From BJHL01 sp040378885 (GTDB lineage: Bacteria > Planctomycetota > Phycisphaerae > Phycisphaerales > UBA1924): a DNA stretch of 64,000 bases. The notes under the pieces are model-generated. The model had not been told where the DNA came from. It worked only from the letters and a program-made list of their open reading frames with translations, and did no database searches. The translations under genes and the position numbers were made by a program. Shown piece by piece: positions 1-8,874 of the stretch; the stretch's first letter is position 1; every line of letters begins with the position of its first letter. Location of the stretch: positions 9,291-73,290 of the forward strand of contig JBKDAN010000014.1 of the NCBI GenBank assembly GCA_046316615.1. The letters run 5' to 3'.

Positions 1-1679
1 TGCAGCGGGTGCTGGCGGCGCGGGGGGTGTTGAGCGGGGAGGCGGCGGAGGCTTTTCTCAATCCGAAGTTGAGCGCAATGCATGGTCCGTCGCTGATGCC
101 GGGGCTGGATGTGGCGGCGGAGCGGTTGCTGCGAGCGGCGATGAGTGGCGAGGCGATTGTCATTTACGGCGATTATGACGTGGATGGCATTTCGGCGTCG
201 GCGATTCTGTTTCATGCTCTGCGGGCGGTTGCGCCGCAGGCGCAGGTGCAGACGTATGTGCCGCATCGGTTGGAAGAGGGATATGGACTCAACGGCGAGA
301 GTCTGCAGGAGCTGATGCGTCAGGGTGCGGACCTGATCGTGAGTGTGGACTGCGGCATTACGGCGGTGGAGCCGGCGCGGGTGGTGAAGCAGGCGGTGAA
401 GGATCTGATCATTACGGATCACCACAACCTTCCTGCAGAGGGCGCGGCGGGATTGCCTGACGCGTATGCGCTGGTGCATCCGCGCTTGCCTGGCAGCGCG
501 TATCCGTTTGGCGAGTTGTGCGGCGCGGGGGTGGCGTTCAAGCTGGCGTGGCGCGTGATGACGATGGCGGCGGGGACGAACAAACTGCCTGAACACTTGC
601 GTGACACGCTGCTGGAACTGCTGGGGCTGACGAGTCTGGGTGTGATCGCGGATGTGGTGCCGTTGGTGGATGAGAACCGCGTGATTGCGCGGTGGGGGCT
701 CTCGCGCATCAAGCACAGCAAGCTGGAGGGCTTGCGTGCGCTGGTCGAGGCGAGTGACTTGGCGGGCGAGAACGTGAAAGCCGAGGATGTGGGCTTTAAG
801 CTGGGGCCGCGGCTGAACGCGTGCGGGCGCATGGGGCATGCGCGCGAGGCGGTGGAACTGCTCACGACGGCGACGGGGGCGCGGGCGATTGCGATTGCGG
901 AGCAGCTTTCACAGCAGAATGATCAGCGGCGCGCAACGGAGCGGGCGATCTTTCAACAGGCGCTGGAGCTTGCGGAAGCCAGCGGCATGACGCAGAGCGA
1001 TCGTCGAGCGATTGTGCTGGCGCACGCGGATTGGCATCCGGGTGTGGTGGGCATTGTGTGTTCGCGGCTGGTCGAGAAGTTTCATCGCCCGGTGATTCTG
1101 ATGCGCGAGCATGAGGGCGTGTGTCATGGATCGGGGCGGAGCATTGATGGGTTCAGTCTGCATGCGGGGTTGCAGGCGTGCGCGGCGCACTTGACCAAGT
1201 TCGGCGGGCATGACATGGCGGCGGGGCTGGCACTTTCGCGCGAGTCGCTCGAAGCCTTCACGCAGGCGTTCACAGAGCATGCGAATGGCGTGATCACAGA
1301 GAGTGATCTGATCGCGAAGCATCGCTACGACACGGTGGCGAGTGTCGACGAGCTCAGTGTGCAGGCAGTTGCGCAGCTGGAGAGGCTTGCGCCGTTTGGG
1401 CGGGGCAATCCGCAGGTTCGGGTGCGGGTGCAGGGAGCGAAGGTAAACATGCGGCCTCAACTGATGGGGTCGGCGGGGAAGCACTTGTCATTTTCGATCG
1501 CGGCGTGCGCTGATGCGGCGCGAGAAAAGTCGATACGTTGCGTGGCGTGGAACTGGGGTGAGCGGGTGACGCAGATTCCGCAGGGGGCGACGATTGATGT
1601 GCTGGCGACCCCAGGCATCAACACGTGGCAGGGGCGGACGAATGTGGAGCTGGAAGTGGTGGATGTGGCGGGCGTTTGA
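1..1679 (+). CDS. recJ: Single-stranded-DNA-specific exonuclease RecJ (5' end cut by window edge)
   Basis: RecJ degrades single-stranded DNA 5' to 3' in recombination and mismatch/base-excision repair. The frame is open to the left edge of the window, and a GTG at 9 is only the first possible start inside it; RecJ proteins normally have a few more residues, so I treat the gene as 5'-partial. Counting from the GTG, the DHH phosphoesterase motifs are clear: IYGDYDVDG at 52-60, VDCG at 113-116, TDHHN at 136-140 and GVIADVVPL near 211-219. The DHHA1 motif GGHDMAAG is at 399-406, followed by the OB-type region beginning APFGRGNPQ. The metal-binding residues expected for an active enzyme are present. 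The manA gene follows 100 bases later on the same strand. Confidence 0.95.
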   Translation, partial: QRVLAARGVLSGEAAEAFLNPKLSAMHGPSLMPGLDVAAERLLRAAMSGEAIVIYGDYDVDGISASAILFHALRAVAPQAQVQTYVPHRLEEGYGLNGESLQELMRQGADLIVSVDCGITAVEPARVVKQAVKDLIITDHHNLPAEGAAGLPDAYALVHPRLPGSAYPFGELCGAGVAFKLAWRVMTMAAGTNKLPEHLRDTLLELLGLTSLGVIADVVPLVDENRVIARWGLSRIKHSKLEGLRALVEASDLAGENVKAEDVGFKLGPRLNACGRMGHAREAVELLTTATGARAIAIAEQLSQQNDQRRATERAIFQQALELAEASGMTQSDRRAIVLAHADWHPGVVGIVCSRLVEKFHRPVILMREHEGVCHGSGRSIDGFSLHAGLQACAAHLTKFGGHDMAAGLALSRESLEAFTQAFTEHANGVITESDLIAKHRYDTVASVDELSVQAVAQLERLAPFGRGNPQVRVRVQGAKVNMRPQLMGSAGKHLSFSIAACADAAREKSIRCVAWNWGERVTQIPQGATIDVLATPGINTWQGRTNVELEVVDVAGV

Positions 1680-1785
1680 AGGCTCGCGAGGGTGGGGCGG
1701 CTGACTTGCGGGGAGAGTGAAATTTCGTCGCGGCGGTTGGGGGTTTGTGGGAATGAGGCTGGTTGTTTCGCCGATATCGTCCGGT

Positions 1786-2799
1786 ATGCCACACGCTGCG
1801 CCTTATCCGCTTGTGTTTGAACCGATGCTCTACGCGAAGGTGTGGGGCGGTGATGCACTGGCGCGAGTGGGCAAGGCTGTGAAGCCGGGCGAGAAGATCG
1901 GCGAGAGCTGGGAGATCGCGGACTTGGCGGCGACGAGCGCGAGCGGCGCGGGTGGTGGTGCGGCACGCAGCGTGATTCGCAATGGCGCGATGGCGGGGAA
2001 GACGCTGCATCAGGCGATCGGGGCGTGGGGGCCTGGGCTGATGGGCGATGTGGTGCCGACTTCGTCGGGCGGATTTCCGCTGCTGATCAAGTTTCTGGAT
2101 GCGCGCGAGAACTTGTCGGTGCAGGTGCACCCGAGTCCGGCGTACTGCAGGATGTATCCGCATGCGCACCTGAAGACGGAGTGCTGGTACATCTTAAGTG
2201 CGGAGAAGGGCGCCAAGATCTACAAGGGCGTGAAGCCCGGCGTCACGAAGATTGAATTCGCGGATGCGATGAGTGAGAACAACGGTGCGGGCGTTGTTGA
2301 TCTGCTTGAAGCGGTGGATGCAGTGCCCGGGGAGTGTCACAACTTGCCCAGCGGCACGGTGCATGCGCTGGGTGCGGGCGTGCTGGTGGCGGAAGTGCAG
2401 ACGCCCAGTGATACAACGTTTCGCGTGTATGACTGGGGTCGCAGCGGGCGTGAACTGCATCTTGAGCAGAGCCTGATGTGCATTCAGTGGGAACAGGCGC
2501 GTGATGCAACAAAGTTCAAGGCGGGATCGGCGCACACGCGGCTGGTGACGACCGGGTACTTTGACTTGGATGAGATGCGTCCGTCGAGCGGGCAGGCTGC
2601 ACCGCTGCAACTAGAGCCACCTGCGAAGCGGCCTTTGGTGCTGATGCTGGTGTGCGGCAGCGGGGAACTGCGCGGCGAGAACTTTGATCCGGTGGCGATC
2701 AAGACCGGTGACACGGTGCTGCTGCCCGTGGCCAATGTGCAAGGCACCACGTTTGTCGCTCGTGAGGACAGTGCGTTGCTGCGTGCGGCTCCGCGGTGA
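1786..2799 (+). CDS. manA: Mannose-6-phosphate isomerase, class I
   Basis: Interconverts fructose-6-phosphate and mannose-6-phosphate, feeding GDP-mannose synthesis or mannose catabolism. The cupin-type zinc site is visible: QVHPSPAY gives Gln and His ligands, TECWYIL gives the Glu, and SGTVHALGAG gives the later His. The N-terminus FEPMLYAKVWGG and ESWEIADL match family hallmarks. I chose the ATG at 1786 because the family begins only a few residues before the YPLxFEP motif; the frame stays open to GTG 1717, with another ATG at 1753. Length (337 aa) fits the short bacterial class. It lies downstream of recJ and converges with the amidotransferase gene, only 6 bases separating the two ends. 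Confidence 0.93.
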   Translation: MPHAAPYPLVFEPMLYAKVWGGDALARVGKAVKPGEKIGESWEIADLAATSASGAGGGAARSVIRNGAMAGKTLHQAIGAWGPGLMGDVVPTSSGGFPLLIKFLDARENLSVQVHPSPAYCRMYPHAHLKTECWYILSAEKGAKIYKGVKPGVTKIEFADAMSENNGAGVVDLLEAVDAVPGECHNLPSGTVHALGAGVLVAEVQTPSDTTFRVYDWGRSGRELHLEQSLMCIQWEQARDATKFKAGSAHTRLVTTGYFDLDEMRPSSGQAAPLQLEPPAKRPLVLMLVCGSGELRGENFDPVAIKTGDTVLLPVANVQGTTFVAREDSALLRAAPR

Positions 2800-2805
2800 G
2801 CGGGC

Positions 2806-3543
2806 TTATGCCGAGAGCTTGCGGTTGAGCGGGAAGCAGTAGTTGATGAGATTGACGCAGAGACGATCGCTGAGGCGGGCGTACTCGTCGTACTTCTGAT
2901 CGAGCTGCACTCGCAGTTCGCTTTCGGTGACGCCTGCGCCGCTGAGCAGATCCTTGCTCTCGGCGAAGAGCTTCTCGACGCCTGACTTGTCGCACTCAAA
3001 GTGGAAGACGCTGGCGAAGGTGCGGATGCCAGCCTTGAAGGCGACGTGCTTGGTGTGCTTGCTGGTGGCGAGCAGCGTTGCACCAGCGGGGAGGGTCTTG
3101 ATTTCCTGGCCGCAACTGAAGAGCTGGTCGTGATTCCAGTGGATACCGGCGAGCAGCGGGTCGGTGTGAGCGACGGGCGTGAGGCTCATGGGATAGAAGC
3201 CGACGGCGGGCTTCTCGCGCGGGGCGACGGTGCCACCCAAGGCGTGAGCGATGAGCTGGGCGCCGAGGCAGATGCCGATGATGGGCAACTCGCGGGCGTG
3301 GGCCTGCTTGATGAGCTCGACCTCGTGCTTCATCCAGTCGTACTTCTCGATGTCGGTGACGTTTTGCGGGCCGCCCATGATGATGAGGCCGTGCACGTTG
3401 TCGAGATCGCGCGGCGCGCCGCCTGCGCCGATGCCGTGCAGGTCGGGGCGGCGGATGTCCAGCGCGAAGCCATGGTCACGCAGCGACGCGGCGAGGCGAG
3501 CGGGAGCACCGACAACAGAATGCTGGAGAATGGTGATGGGCAT
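2806..3543 (-). CDS. Class I glutamine amidotransferase (GMP-synthase-like, free-standing)
   Basis: A stand-alone GATase1 domain of 245 aa that would release ammonia from glutamine or cleave a related gamma-glutamyl substrate. The nucleophile elbow GICLGAQ places the catalytic Cys at residue 92, and the His-Glu pair appears as HFECD at 181-185. LIIMGGPQNV near 53-62 is the oxyanion strand typical of this family. There is no synthetase domain attached and no recognisable partner next to it, so the acceptor is unknown. A -10-like TATCCT (3553-3558) sits 9 nt before the start codon with no obvious ribosome-binding site, so the mRNA may be leaderless. Confidence 0.88.
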   Translation of the reverse strand: MPITILQHSVVGAPARLAASLRDHGFALDIRRPDLHGIGAGGAPRDLDNVHGLIIMGGPQNVTDIEKYDWMKHEVELIKQAHARELPIIGICLGAQLIAHALGGTVAPREKPAVGFYPMSLTPVAHTDPLLAGIHWNHDQLFSCGQEIKTLPAGATLLATSKHTKHVAFKAGIRTFASVFHFECDKSGVEKLFAESKDLLSGAGVTESELRVQLDQKYDEYARLSDRLCVNLINYCFPLNRKLSA

Positions 3544-3607
3544 AGGGGCGCAAGGATAGCGGCGGAGGGCCGGAAGTCCTCAGGCTCTATGTGCGACCCG
3601 TGAGCGA

Positions 3608-4903
3608 TCAGGGCTTGAAGGCCTTGAGCAGCGCCTGCTCCTGCTCGGGACGGAGGCCGGCACGCATGGCAGTCAGTTGGTCGATGGTGCCCGGGGCCGG
3701 ACGACCGGCGGCTGTGGCATCTTCGATCATCTTGTTGCCCACGCGTGTGCGGCGCTCGACTTCCTTGGGCCACCAAGTGAGAGCATCGGTGCAGGTATCG
3801 GCGGGCGGACGGAAGGTGAGGCCTGCGGCGATCGCCTTGGCGCAGTTGCGGCTGGCGAAGCCGGCCGTTTCGCCATCGTTGGGCACGAGGATGCCGAAGT
3901 TGACGGGCTGGTTCTGCTCACCGATGAACTGCCAGGGGGCGTAGGTGACCGTGGCAGCTTCCTTGCCGGTCGCTTTGGCGGCGGCGGCGCAGGCGGTCAT
4001 GAACTCGCCCTGCGTGAGCAGCTTGTCGGTCTTGTCGTTGGGGCCGGTAGCATTGAAGATGCCGACGGTCTTGCGCTCGATGCAGTGGATGACGAACTTG
4101 GCAAGGTCGCGCACGTCGATGAACTGGACGGGGGTGTTGGCGTCGCCCGGGACGAGCATCTCGCCACCTTGGGCTGCGCGCCAGGGCCAGTAGATGAAGC
4201 GGTCGGTGGGATCGCCGGGGCCGACGATGAAGCCGGGGCGAATGTTGGTGACTTTGCCGGGCATGGCGGCTTCGGCGGCTTGTTCGCACAGGGCTTTGAG
4301 CGGGCCGTACTGCTCGTTGGTCACCTGCTCGCTGTCGGGCGTGGTGGTGGTGGCGATTGCGCCTGATTCATCTTCGTTGGCGATGCTGTTGTTGGCGTAG
4401 ACGGAGATGGTGCTGATGAAGACGTATTGATCGCTGGCTTTGCTGAGCAGTTCCCCGCTGGCGCGAACGATGCGGGGCACGTAACCGCTGGTGTCGACGA
4501 TGGCGTCCCAGCGTGTGCCGGCGGCGATGGCGTCGGCGATTTGCGACAGGCCCTTGGGGCTGGAGTCGTCGGTTTCTTCGCTGTGCTTGTCGGGGTCGCG
4601 GTTGCCGAAGAGCTTCTCAACGCCGTCGATTTCGCCGATGCGCTTTTCGGTCTTGCCGCGGTTGAAGAGCGTGAGACTGTGGCCGCGAGCTTTGGCTGCT
4701 TCGACAACGGCGGGGCCCAGGAAGCCCGTGCCGCCCAGGATGAGGATGCGGAGCGACTTGCCTGCGGGTGCAGGCTTTGCGTCGTCAACGGGGAGAGCGA
4801 AGGCGGAGCCGGCGGTGCTCATGATGAGTGCTCCGGCGGCGAGGCCAGCGGTGGTTGCAAGGAAGCTGCGACGAGTGGAAGCGGCGCTGTCGGAGAAGTT
4901 CAT
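3608..4903 (-). CDS. Tat-exported NAD-dependent epimerase/dehydratase (extended SDR)
   Basis: A 431-aa Rossmann-fold oxidoreductase. The N-terminus has a twin-arginine signal: STRRSFLATT at 9-18 followed by a hydrophobic stretch ending AGSAFA. The mature part opens with LILGGTGFLG (glycine-rich NAD(P)-binding loop, about residues 54-63) and later carries YGPLK, which fits the catalytic YxxxK of extended short-chain dehydrogenases. Export by Tat is consistent with folding around a bound nucleotide cofactor before translocation. The start at 4903 gives an intact Tat signal; an upstream in-frame ATG at 4933 only adds ten residues. The substrate cannot be inferred from the context. The gene is divergent from the TPR gene at 4977. 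Confidence 0.87.
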   Translation of the reverse strand: MNFSDSAASTRRSFLATTAGLAAGALIMSTAGSAFALPVDDAKPAPAGKSLRILILGGTGFLGPAVVEAAKARGHSLTLFNRGKTEKRIGEIDGVEKLFGNRDPDKHSEETDDSSPKGLSQIADAIAAGTRWDAIVDTSGYVPRIVRASGELLSKASDQYVFISTISVYANNSIANEDESGAIATTTTPDSEQVTNEQYGPLKALCEQAAEAAMPGKVTNIRPGFIVGPGDPTDRFIYWPWRAAQGGEMLVPGDANTPVQFIDVRDLAKFVIHCIERKTVGIFNATGPNDKTDKLLTQGEFMTACAAAAKATGKEAATVTYAPWQFIGEQNQPVNFGILVPNDGETAGFASRNCAKAIAAGLTFRPPADTCTDALTWWPKEVERRTRVGNKMIEDATAAGRPAPGTIDQLTAMRAGLRPEQEQALLKAFKP

Positions 4904-4976
4904 GGCGACTGCTACGCGCGGCGGCGAGGGCACGTTTCATGTAACTGCAGGATTTTGCGCGCGAACAATGTGAGCC

Positions 4977-6080
4977 ATGAAGAGCGTGACGCGTCGGATG
5001 GTGGGTGCGGCCGGGGTTGTGATGGTGATGGCGGCGTGCGCATGCGCGCAGCAAGTAGACGGGGCGGCGCAGACAACAGGTGATGCGGCGAGCGCGAGCG
5101 TTCCAGTTGCGCCCGTGACGTATGCGACGCTGGAAGATGCCATCGCGGCAATCAAGCGGCCAGGCACGGTGTTGTCGGCGGAGCAAGTGGCGGAAGCGAC
5201 GCGTGTGATCAGTGCGGCGCGGGAGGCGGGCGAGGCGTCGCACCGTGTGATCTACGCGGACGCGCTGCTGGCGGCGCGGCAGAACAATTATCCCAAGGCT
5301 CGCGACTTGATGCGCGAAGTCGTGAAGCTTGCGCCCGATGACGCGGTGTATCGCATGACACATGCGGGCAATGCGTTCATGAGCATCAGCACGGCGGGGA
5401 CGCTGGACAAGATGAGTCTGGCTGAAGAAGGGCGCGATGCGTATCTCGAAGCGCTGCGGATTGACAACTCGCTGCTGGAGCCGCGTATCGGGCTTGCGGA
5501 GTACTACATCCAGGCGCCGGGAATTGCGGGCGGGAGTTGGAAGAAGGCCGGTGAACACGCGCAGGCGCTGATTGATCTGCCTGAGGGGCGTGGTGAGTTC
5601 ATGGGCTACATGCTCAAGGCTCGCATCGCGATGGAGCGCGAGCAGTGGAAGACGATGAGCGAGCACTTCACGAAGGCTGAGACGGCGCGGGGCGAGAACG
5701 CGAGCCAGTTCGTGGCGATCATTTCGCACGCGAATGCGCTGCTTGATAAGAAGGAAGATGCGAAGGCGGCGCTGGCGCAGGCGGAGCGAGCGGTGCCGAT
5801 GGCTGCGGCAAGTGACGCGATGGCGCTGGTGGTGGTGGGGCGATGCAAGCAGGAACTGAAGGACTGGCAAGGCGCGGTGGACACGTATGCGCAGGTGCTC
5901 GCGCTGCGACCGGATGCGAAGTTGAGCCGGTTGGGATATGCGACGAGCCTAGAGAAGCTGGGGCGTCAGGTGGAAGCGCTGCAGCAGTTTCACGAGTTCA
6001 CGAAGCGATTCCCGGAGGACCCGCTGGCGGAGAAGGCGTACGCGGGTATCGCGCGGTTGAATCGCGCGGGCGTGCGATAA
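4977..6080 (+). CDS. Exported tetratricopeptide-repeat protein
   Basis: A 367-aa secreted protein with a signal peptide (basic start MKSVTRRM, hydrophobic core, small residues ACACAQ at about 20-26). The rest is alpha-helical with TPR-like spacing: helices around the phrases NYPKARDLMREVVKLAPDD, EDAKAALAQAERAVP and DWQGAVDTYAQVLALRPDAK show the A-W/Y-A-P pattern of TPR units. No enzymatic domain is visible, so it is probably a periplasmic or envelope-associated scaffold. It starts 73 bases from the divergent epimerase-like gene and converges on the BFD-type gene at 6100. Confidence 0.82.
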   Translation: MKSVTRRMVGAAGVVMVMAACACAQQVDGAAQTTGDAASASVPVAPVTYATLEDAIAAIKRPGTVLSAEQVAEATRVISAAREAGEASHRVIYADALLAARQNNYPKARDLMREVVKLAPDDAVYRMTHAGNAFMSISTAGTLDKMSLAEEGRDAYLEALRIDNSLLEPRIGLAEYYIQAPGIAGGSWKKAGEHAQALIDLPEGRGEFMGYMLKARIAMEREQWKTMSEHFTKAETARGENASQFVAIISHANALLDKKEDAKAALAQAERAVPMAAASDAMALVVVGRCKQELKDWQGAVDTYAQVLALRPDAKLSRLGYATSLEKLGRQVEALQQFHEFTKRFPEDPLAEKAYAGIARLNRAGVR

Positions 6081-6099
6081 GTGATGCAGTTTGATGCGA

Positions 6100-6345
6100 T
6101 CAGGCCTGCTGCGGCTTGTTGGCGCGGGCTTCGTTCATCACGCGTTCGCACTGGGCGTTGGACATGAGCCCGATGCGCGACTTGCCGGTTTGCACTGCAA
6201 CGTGGATGTAAGGCACGCACATGCCGCAGCCGTGGCCCGCGCTGGTGGCGTCCTGGAGTTTTTCGACATCGCAGCCCAGATGCTTGCTGAGTTCGATGAG
6301 ATGCTTGAAGGTGACGTTGCGGCAGATGCAGCGGTCAACACTCAT
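6100..6345 (-). CDS. BFD-type [2Fe-2S]-binding protein
   Basis: An 81-aa protein with four cysteines in the bacterioferritin-associated-ferredoxin arrangement: CIC at 6-8 and CGMC at 40-43 (C-x-C-x31-C-x2-C). Such domains bind one [2Fe-2S] cluster and act in electron transfer or iron mobilisation. It is the last gene of the minus-strand run that starts behind the cobalamin riboswitch; the gap to the pseudopilin gene is 19 bases, so cotranscription is likely though not proven. No bacterioferritin gene is in the window. A second BFD-type protein occurs at 27176. Confidence 0.8.
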   Translation of the reverse strand: MSVDRCICRNVTFKHLIELSKHLGCDVEKLQDATSAGHGCGMCVPYIHVAVQTGKSRIGLMSNAQCERVMNEARANKPQQA

Positions 6346-6364
6346 GCGGCACCTCCGCGAATGT

Positions 6365-7210
6365 TCACCATTCGCGCCAGTCGGGGACGTAGTGCGATTC
6401 GAGTGCGGTCGTGGTTGCGCCGCCCACAGAACCGATGAGGCCGGGCGTCATCCATGCGGGTTCGCCGCGCGTCGCGCGGACACTGCTGTCGGCGCGTGCA
6501 GTCACTGTCGCACCAATGACATTGCGCGACACGTTCCCGCCGTGGCGGAAGGACGTGGTTGGTGAACCGTTGATGTCCCATCCCGAGACACCATCATAAA
6601 GCAAAGGCGGATCGAGCAAAGCGCAGTTGCGAGGACCTTGCAGGAAAATCATGGTGTCAGCGAAGACGAAAAGCGACGAAGGGATGCGGATATCGGAGAG
6701 TTTTCGCCACGGTCGCTTGGCGATGGAGCTGGCCCAGCCAGGTGTGCGCGATGGCGAAAGGAAGTAGCCGTTGTAGCCGAAAGTGCTTGTCGGCTGGGGC
6801 GCGCCTTGTGCGCGGTAGCTGCCCCAAGGTTGGGCTGGGCATTCGAAGACACTTGTTTTGGTGAGATCGGCATCGATGAAGTCGGCGATGAAGCCAGCGC
6901 GGTGATCGACGTATGCGGACGCGTTGCTGTCGGCGTCGACGCGACCCCACCAGTAGGTTGCGCCGCTGCCGGCGTCTTCCTCGGCGAAGCTGGCGGCGGG
7001 CATCGCGAAGTCGCGGTAGGTGTTGGCGTACATCGTCCATGCGGTAATGAGCTGGCGCTGGTTGCTGGTGCAGACGGTCTGGCGAGCGGCTGTGCGTGCG
7101 GCACCGAGTGAAGGCAGCAGCAGACCAATGAGCAGCGCGATGATGGCGATGACGATGAGCAGCTCGATGAGCGTGAAGGCGCGGCGTTGTCTGGAGGCGG
7201 GGAGCATCAT
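6365..7210 (-). CDS. Pseudopilin-like protein with prepilin cleavage motif
   Basis: A 281-aa protein with a classic type IV prepilin N-terminus: RRA then FTLIELLIV at 12-20, with Glu at +5 of the mature form, followed by a hydrophobic helix. A prepilin peptidase would cut before Phe12. The remainder has the composition of the planctomycete pseudopilin-like (DUF1559-type) surface proteins, which are numerous in these genomes. Its start overlaps the stop of the beta-propeller gene by 4 bases, so it is translationally linked to that gene and therefore belongs to the riboswitch operon. Its role there (surface presentation, secretion or assembly) is an open question. Confidence 0.85.
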   Translation of the reverse strand: MMLPASRQRRAFTLIELLIVIAIIALLIGLLLPSLGAARTAARQTVCTSNQRQLITAWTMYANTYRDFAMPAASFAEEDAGSGATYWWGRVDADSNASAYVDHRAGFIADFIDADLTKTSVFECPAQPWGSYRAQGAPQPTSTFGYNGYFLSPSRTPGWASSIAKRPWRKLSDIRIPSSLFVFADTMIFLQGPRNCALLDPPLLYDGVSGWDINGSPTTSFRHGGNVSRNVIGATVTARADSSVRATRGEPAWMTPGLIGSVGGATTTALESHYVPDWREW

Positions 7211-8835
7211 CGTGGTTCCTCCAGGATGCGTGGTTCGTCGCTGCGGAGCAGGGCGCGGAGCGCGTCGCGGTCGGCGGTGGTGATGAGGCCGTCGCCGGTC
7301 ACATCACGCTGGCCTGTGCTGGCTTCCCATGCGTACAGATCGTCGATGGTGCGGCGCGAGTCGGTGTCGACATCGAAGCGAGCGGGCACGCGGCCGAAGG
7401 CGGCGAGACCTGCGGAGCCGATGCTGTAGGCGTTGGCGCCAGCGAGGGAGACGCTGCCGCCTGCGAAGGTGGTTTGCTGGCGGATGAAGCTTGGCTGCGT
7501 GGCGGGGAAGGAAGGATCGATGATGCTGAGGGACGCGCCGGCGGAGACGGTGGTGCCTGCGACTTGAATGGTGGGCACAAGCAGGCGCGGGATTCCGGCG
7601 AAGATACTCGCGGCGGGCTGGGCGTTGTAGCCGCTCACGCGGAGGTACTCGCCCAGGTCGTAGCGACCATCACCATCGCTGTCGATCCAGGTGTCGTGGG
7701 CGGAGTTGATGAGTGTGGCGGCCGGGCCGAGTGAACCATCGAGCCAGAAGAAGCTGGGCGCGCTGTTGAAGCCGCCCAGGCCAGTGGCGAGCGCGATGCG
7801 GCGCGAGGCGAGGACGATGGGGTTGGCATTGGTGCGGTTTGTGGGGGTTTCGGCGAGGAGCACGCCGGTTGCGGCATCAAGGCGAACGGTGTTGGCGCTG
7901 GTGATGGTGCCACTGAAGGCGTAGGACGCGGCTGTGACTTCCAGGCGACCACTTGCGCCGATAGCTATGGTGCAGCCGCCAAAGAAGCCTTGCGGGCGTG
8001 TGTTGGTGAAGACCCAGAGGGGCGCGGGCTGTGTGGTGGATGCGGCGGGAAAGGCCATGATCTCGCCGGGCGTGATGTCCGCGTTGCCGATCGTGGCGAC
8101 GACGATGGTGTCGTTGCCGCCGAGACTGCGCGGGAGCATGGCGGCGGTGTTGCCGCTGGTGGGACCGATGGGCACGCTCCACACGAGTTCGCCGGGTTGC
8201 CAAGGGTTGAGCTGCGCGTCGAAGGGATCAACGTTGATGCAGGCGAGTTCGCCGGGCTGGATGTTGGGGCTGAAGGTGGTGATGAAGGCGCGGTTGCGCG
8301 GGGCGGCGTCGGTTGTGACGAGCGGGCTGGCGTTGACGAGTTGCTGGGGTAGCAGGAGCGACCAGCGCTGCGAACCGGTGGTCAGGTCGTAGGCGATGAG
8401 TGTGCTACCCGCGGCAACGATGATGGTGTTGTTGCGCGAGTCGATTGCGGGAGAGGACTGACTTTCGAAGGCGGGGGACTGGGGCAGGGGGGCGCGCCAG
8501 GAGACTTGGCCGGTGTTGCGCGAGACGGCGAAGAGGGCGAACTCGCGCGGTTGGCCGGCGGGCTGGGTGCTGCCCAGCGCAAAGACATGTGATGCGCTGG
8601 CGACTGGCGTGACCTGCGGGATCCAGATGATCGAGAGGCCTTGATACTGGTTGAGCGTCCACGTGGGCACGGAGAGGTCGGGCAGGGCGTGGCGCGAGAG
8701 GGCGTTGCGTGCGTTGGTGCCTGCGAAGGTGGGCCATGTGCCGGCGGGGTCGTGCGGCTGCGCGAGGGCAGCGCAGGCGATGGCCATGGCAGCGAGGCTT
8801 GAGAGGGCACGGCGTTGGAGCGGACGTATCGGCAA
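7207..8835 (-). CDS. Exported PQQ-type beta-propeller with dockerin-like C-terminus
   Basis: A 542-aa secreted protein. Signal peptide at 1-26, then repeated blades of the PQQ-like type, for example FALFAVSRNTGQVSWRAPL, TLIAYDLTTGSQRWSLLL and VRLDAATGVLLAETP, each pairing an xAxDxxTGxxxW-type turn with flanking strands. Near the end, DTWIDSDGDGRYD is a calcium-loop-like turn and DVTGDGLITTADRDALRALL (about 510-530) is a dockerin-like EF-hand loop. It lies 39 bases after the surface-protein gene behind a cobalamin riboswitch and overlaps the pseudopilin gene. Known corrinoid-binding surface protein BtuG of Bacteroides is also a beta-propeller; homology is not claimed, but the regulatory context makes corrinoid binding worth testing. 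Confidence 0.82.
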   Translation of the reverse strand: MPIRPLQRRALSSLAAMAIACAALAQPHDPAGTWPTFAGTNARNALSRHALPDLSVPTWTLNQYQGLSIIWIPQVTPVASASHVFALGSTQPAGQPREFALFAVSRNTGQVSWRAPLPQSPAFESQSSPAIDSRNNTIIVAAGSTLIAYDLTTGSQRWSLLLPQQLVNASPLVTTDAAPRNRAFITTFSPNIQPGELACINVDPFDAQLNPWQPGELVWSVPIGPTSGNTAAMLPRSLGGNDTIVVATIGNADITPGEIMAFPAASTTQPAPLWVFTNTRPQGFFGGCTIAIGASGRLEVTAASYAFSGTITSANTVRLDAATGVLLAETPTNRTNANPIVLASRRIALATGLGGFNSAPSFFWLDGSLGPAATLINSAHDTWIDSDGDGRYDLGEYLRVSGYNAQPAASIFAGIPRLLVPTIQVAGTTVSAGASLSIIDPSFPATQPSFIRQQTTFAGGSVSLAGANAYSIGSAGLAAFGRVPARFDVDTDSRRTIDDLYAWEASTGQRDVTGDGLITTADRDALRALLRSDEPRILEEPR

Positions 8836-8874
8836 AGTCTCGCGCTGCGCTGTCGCGCGGCGCGAGATGGTTGA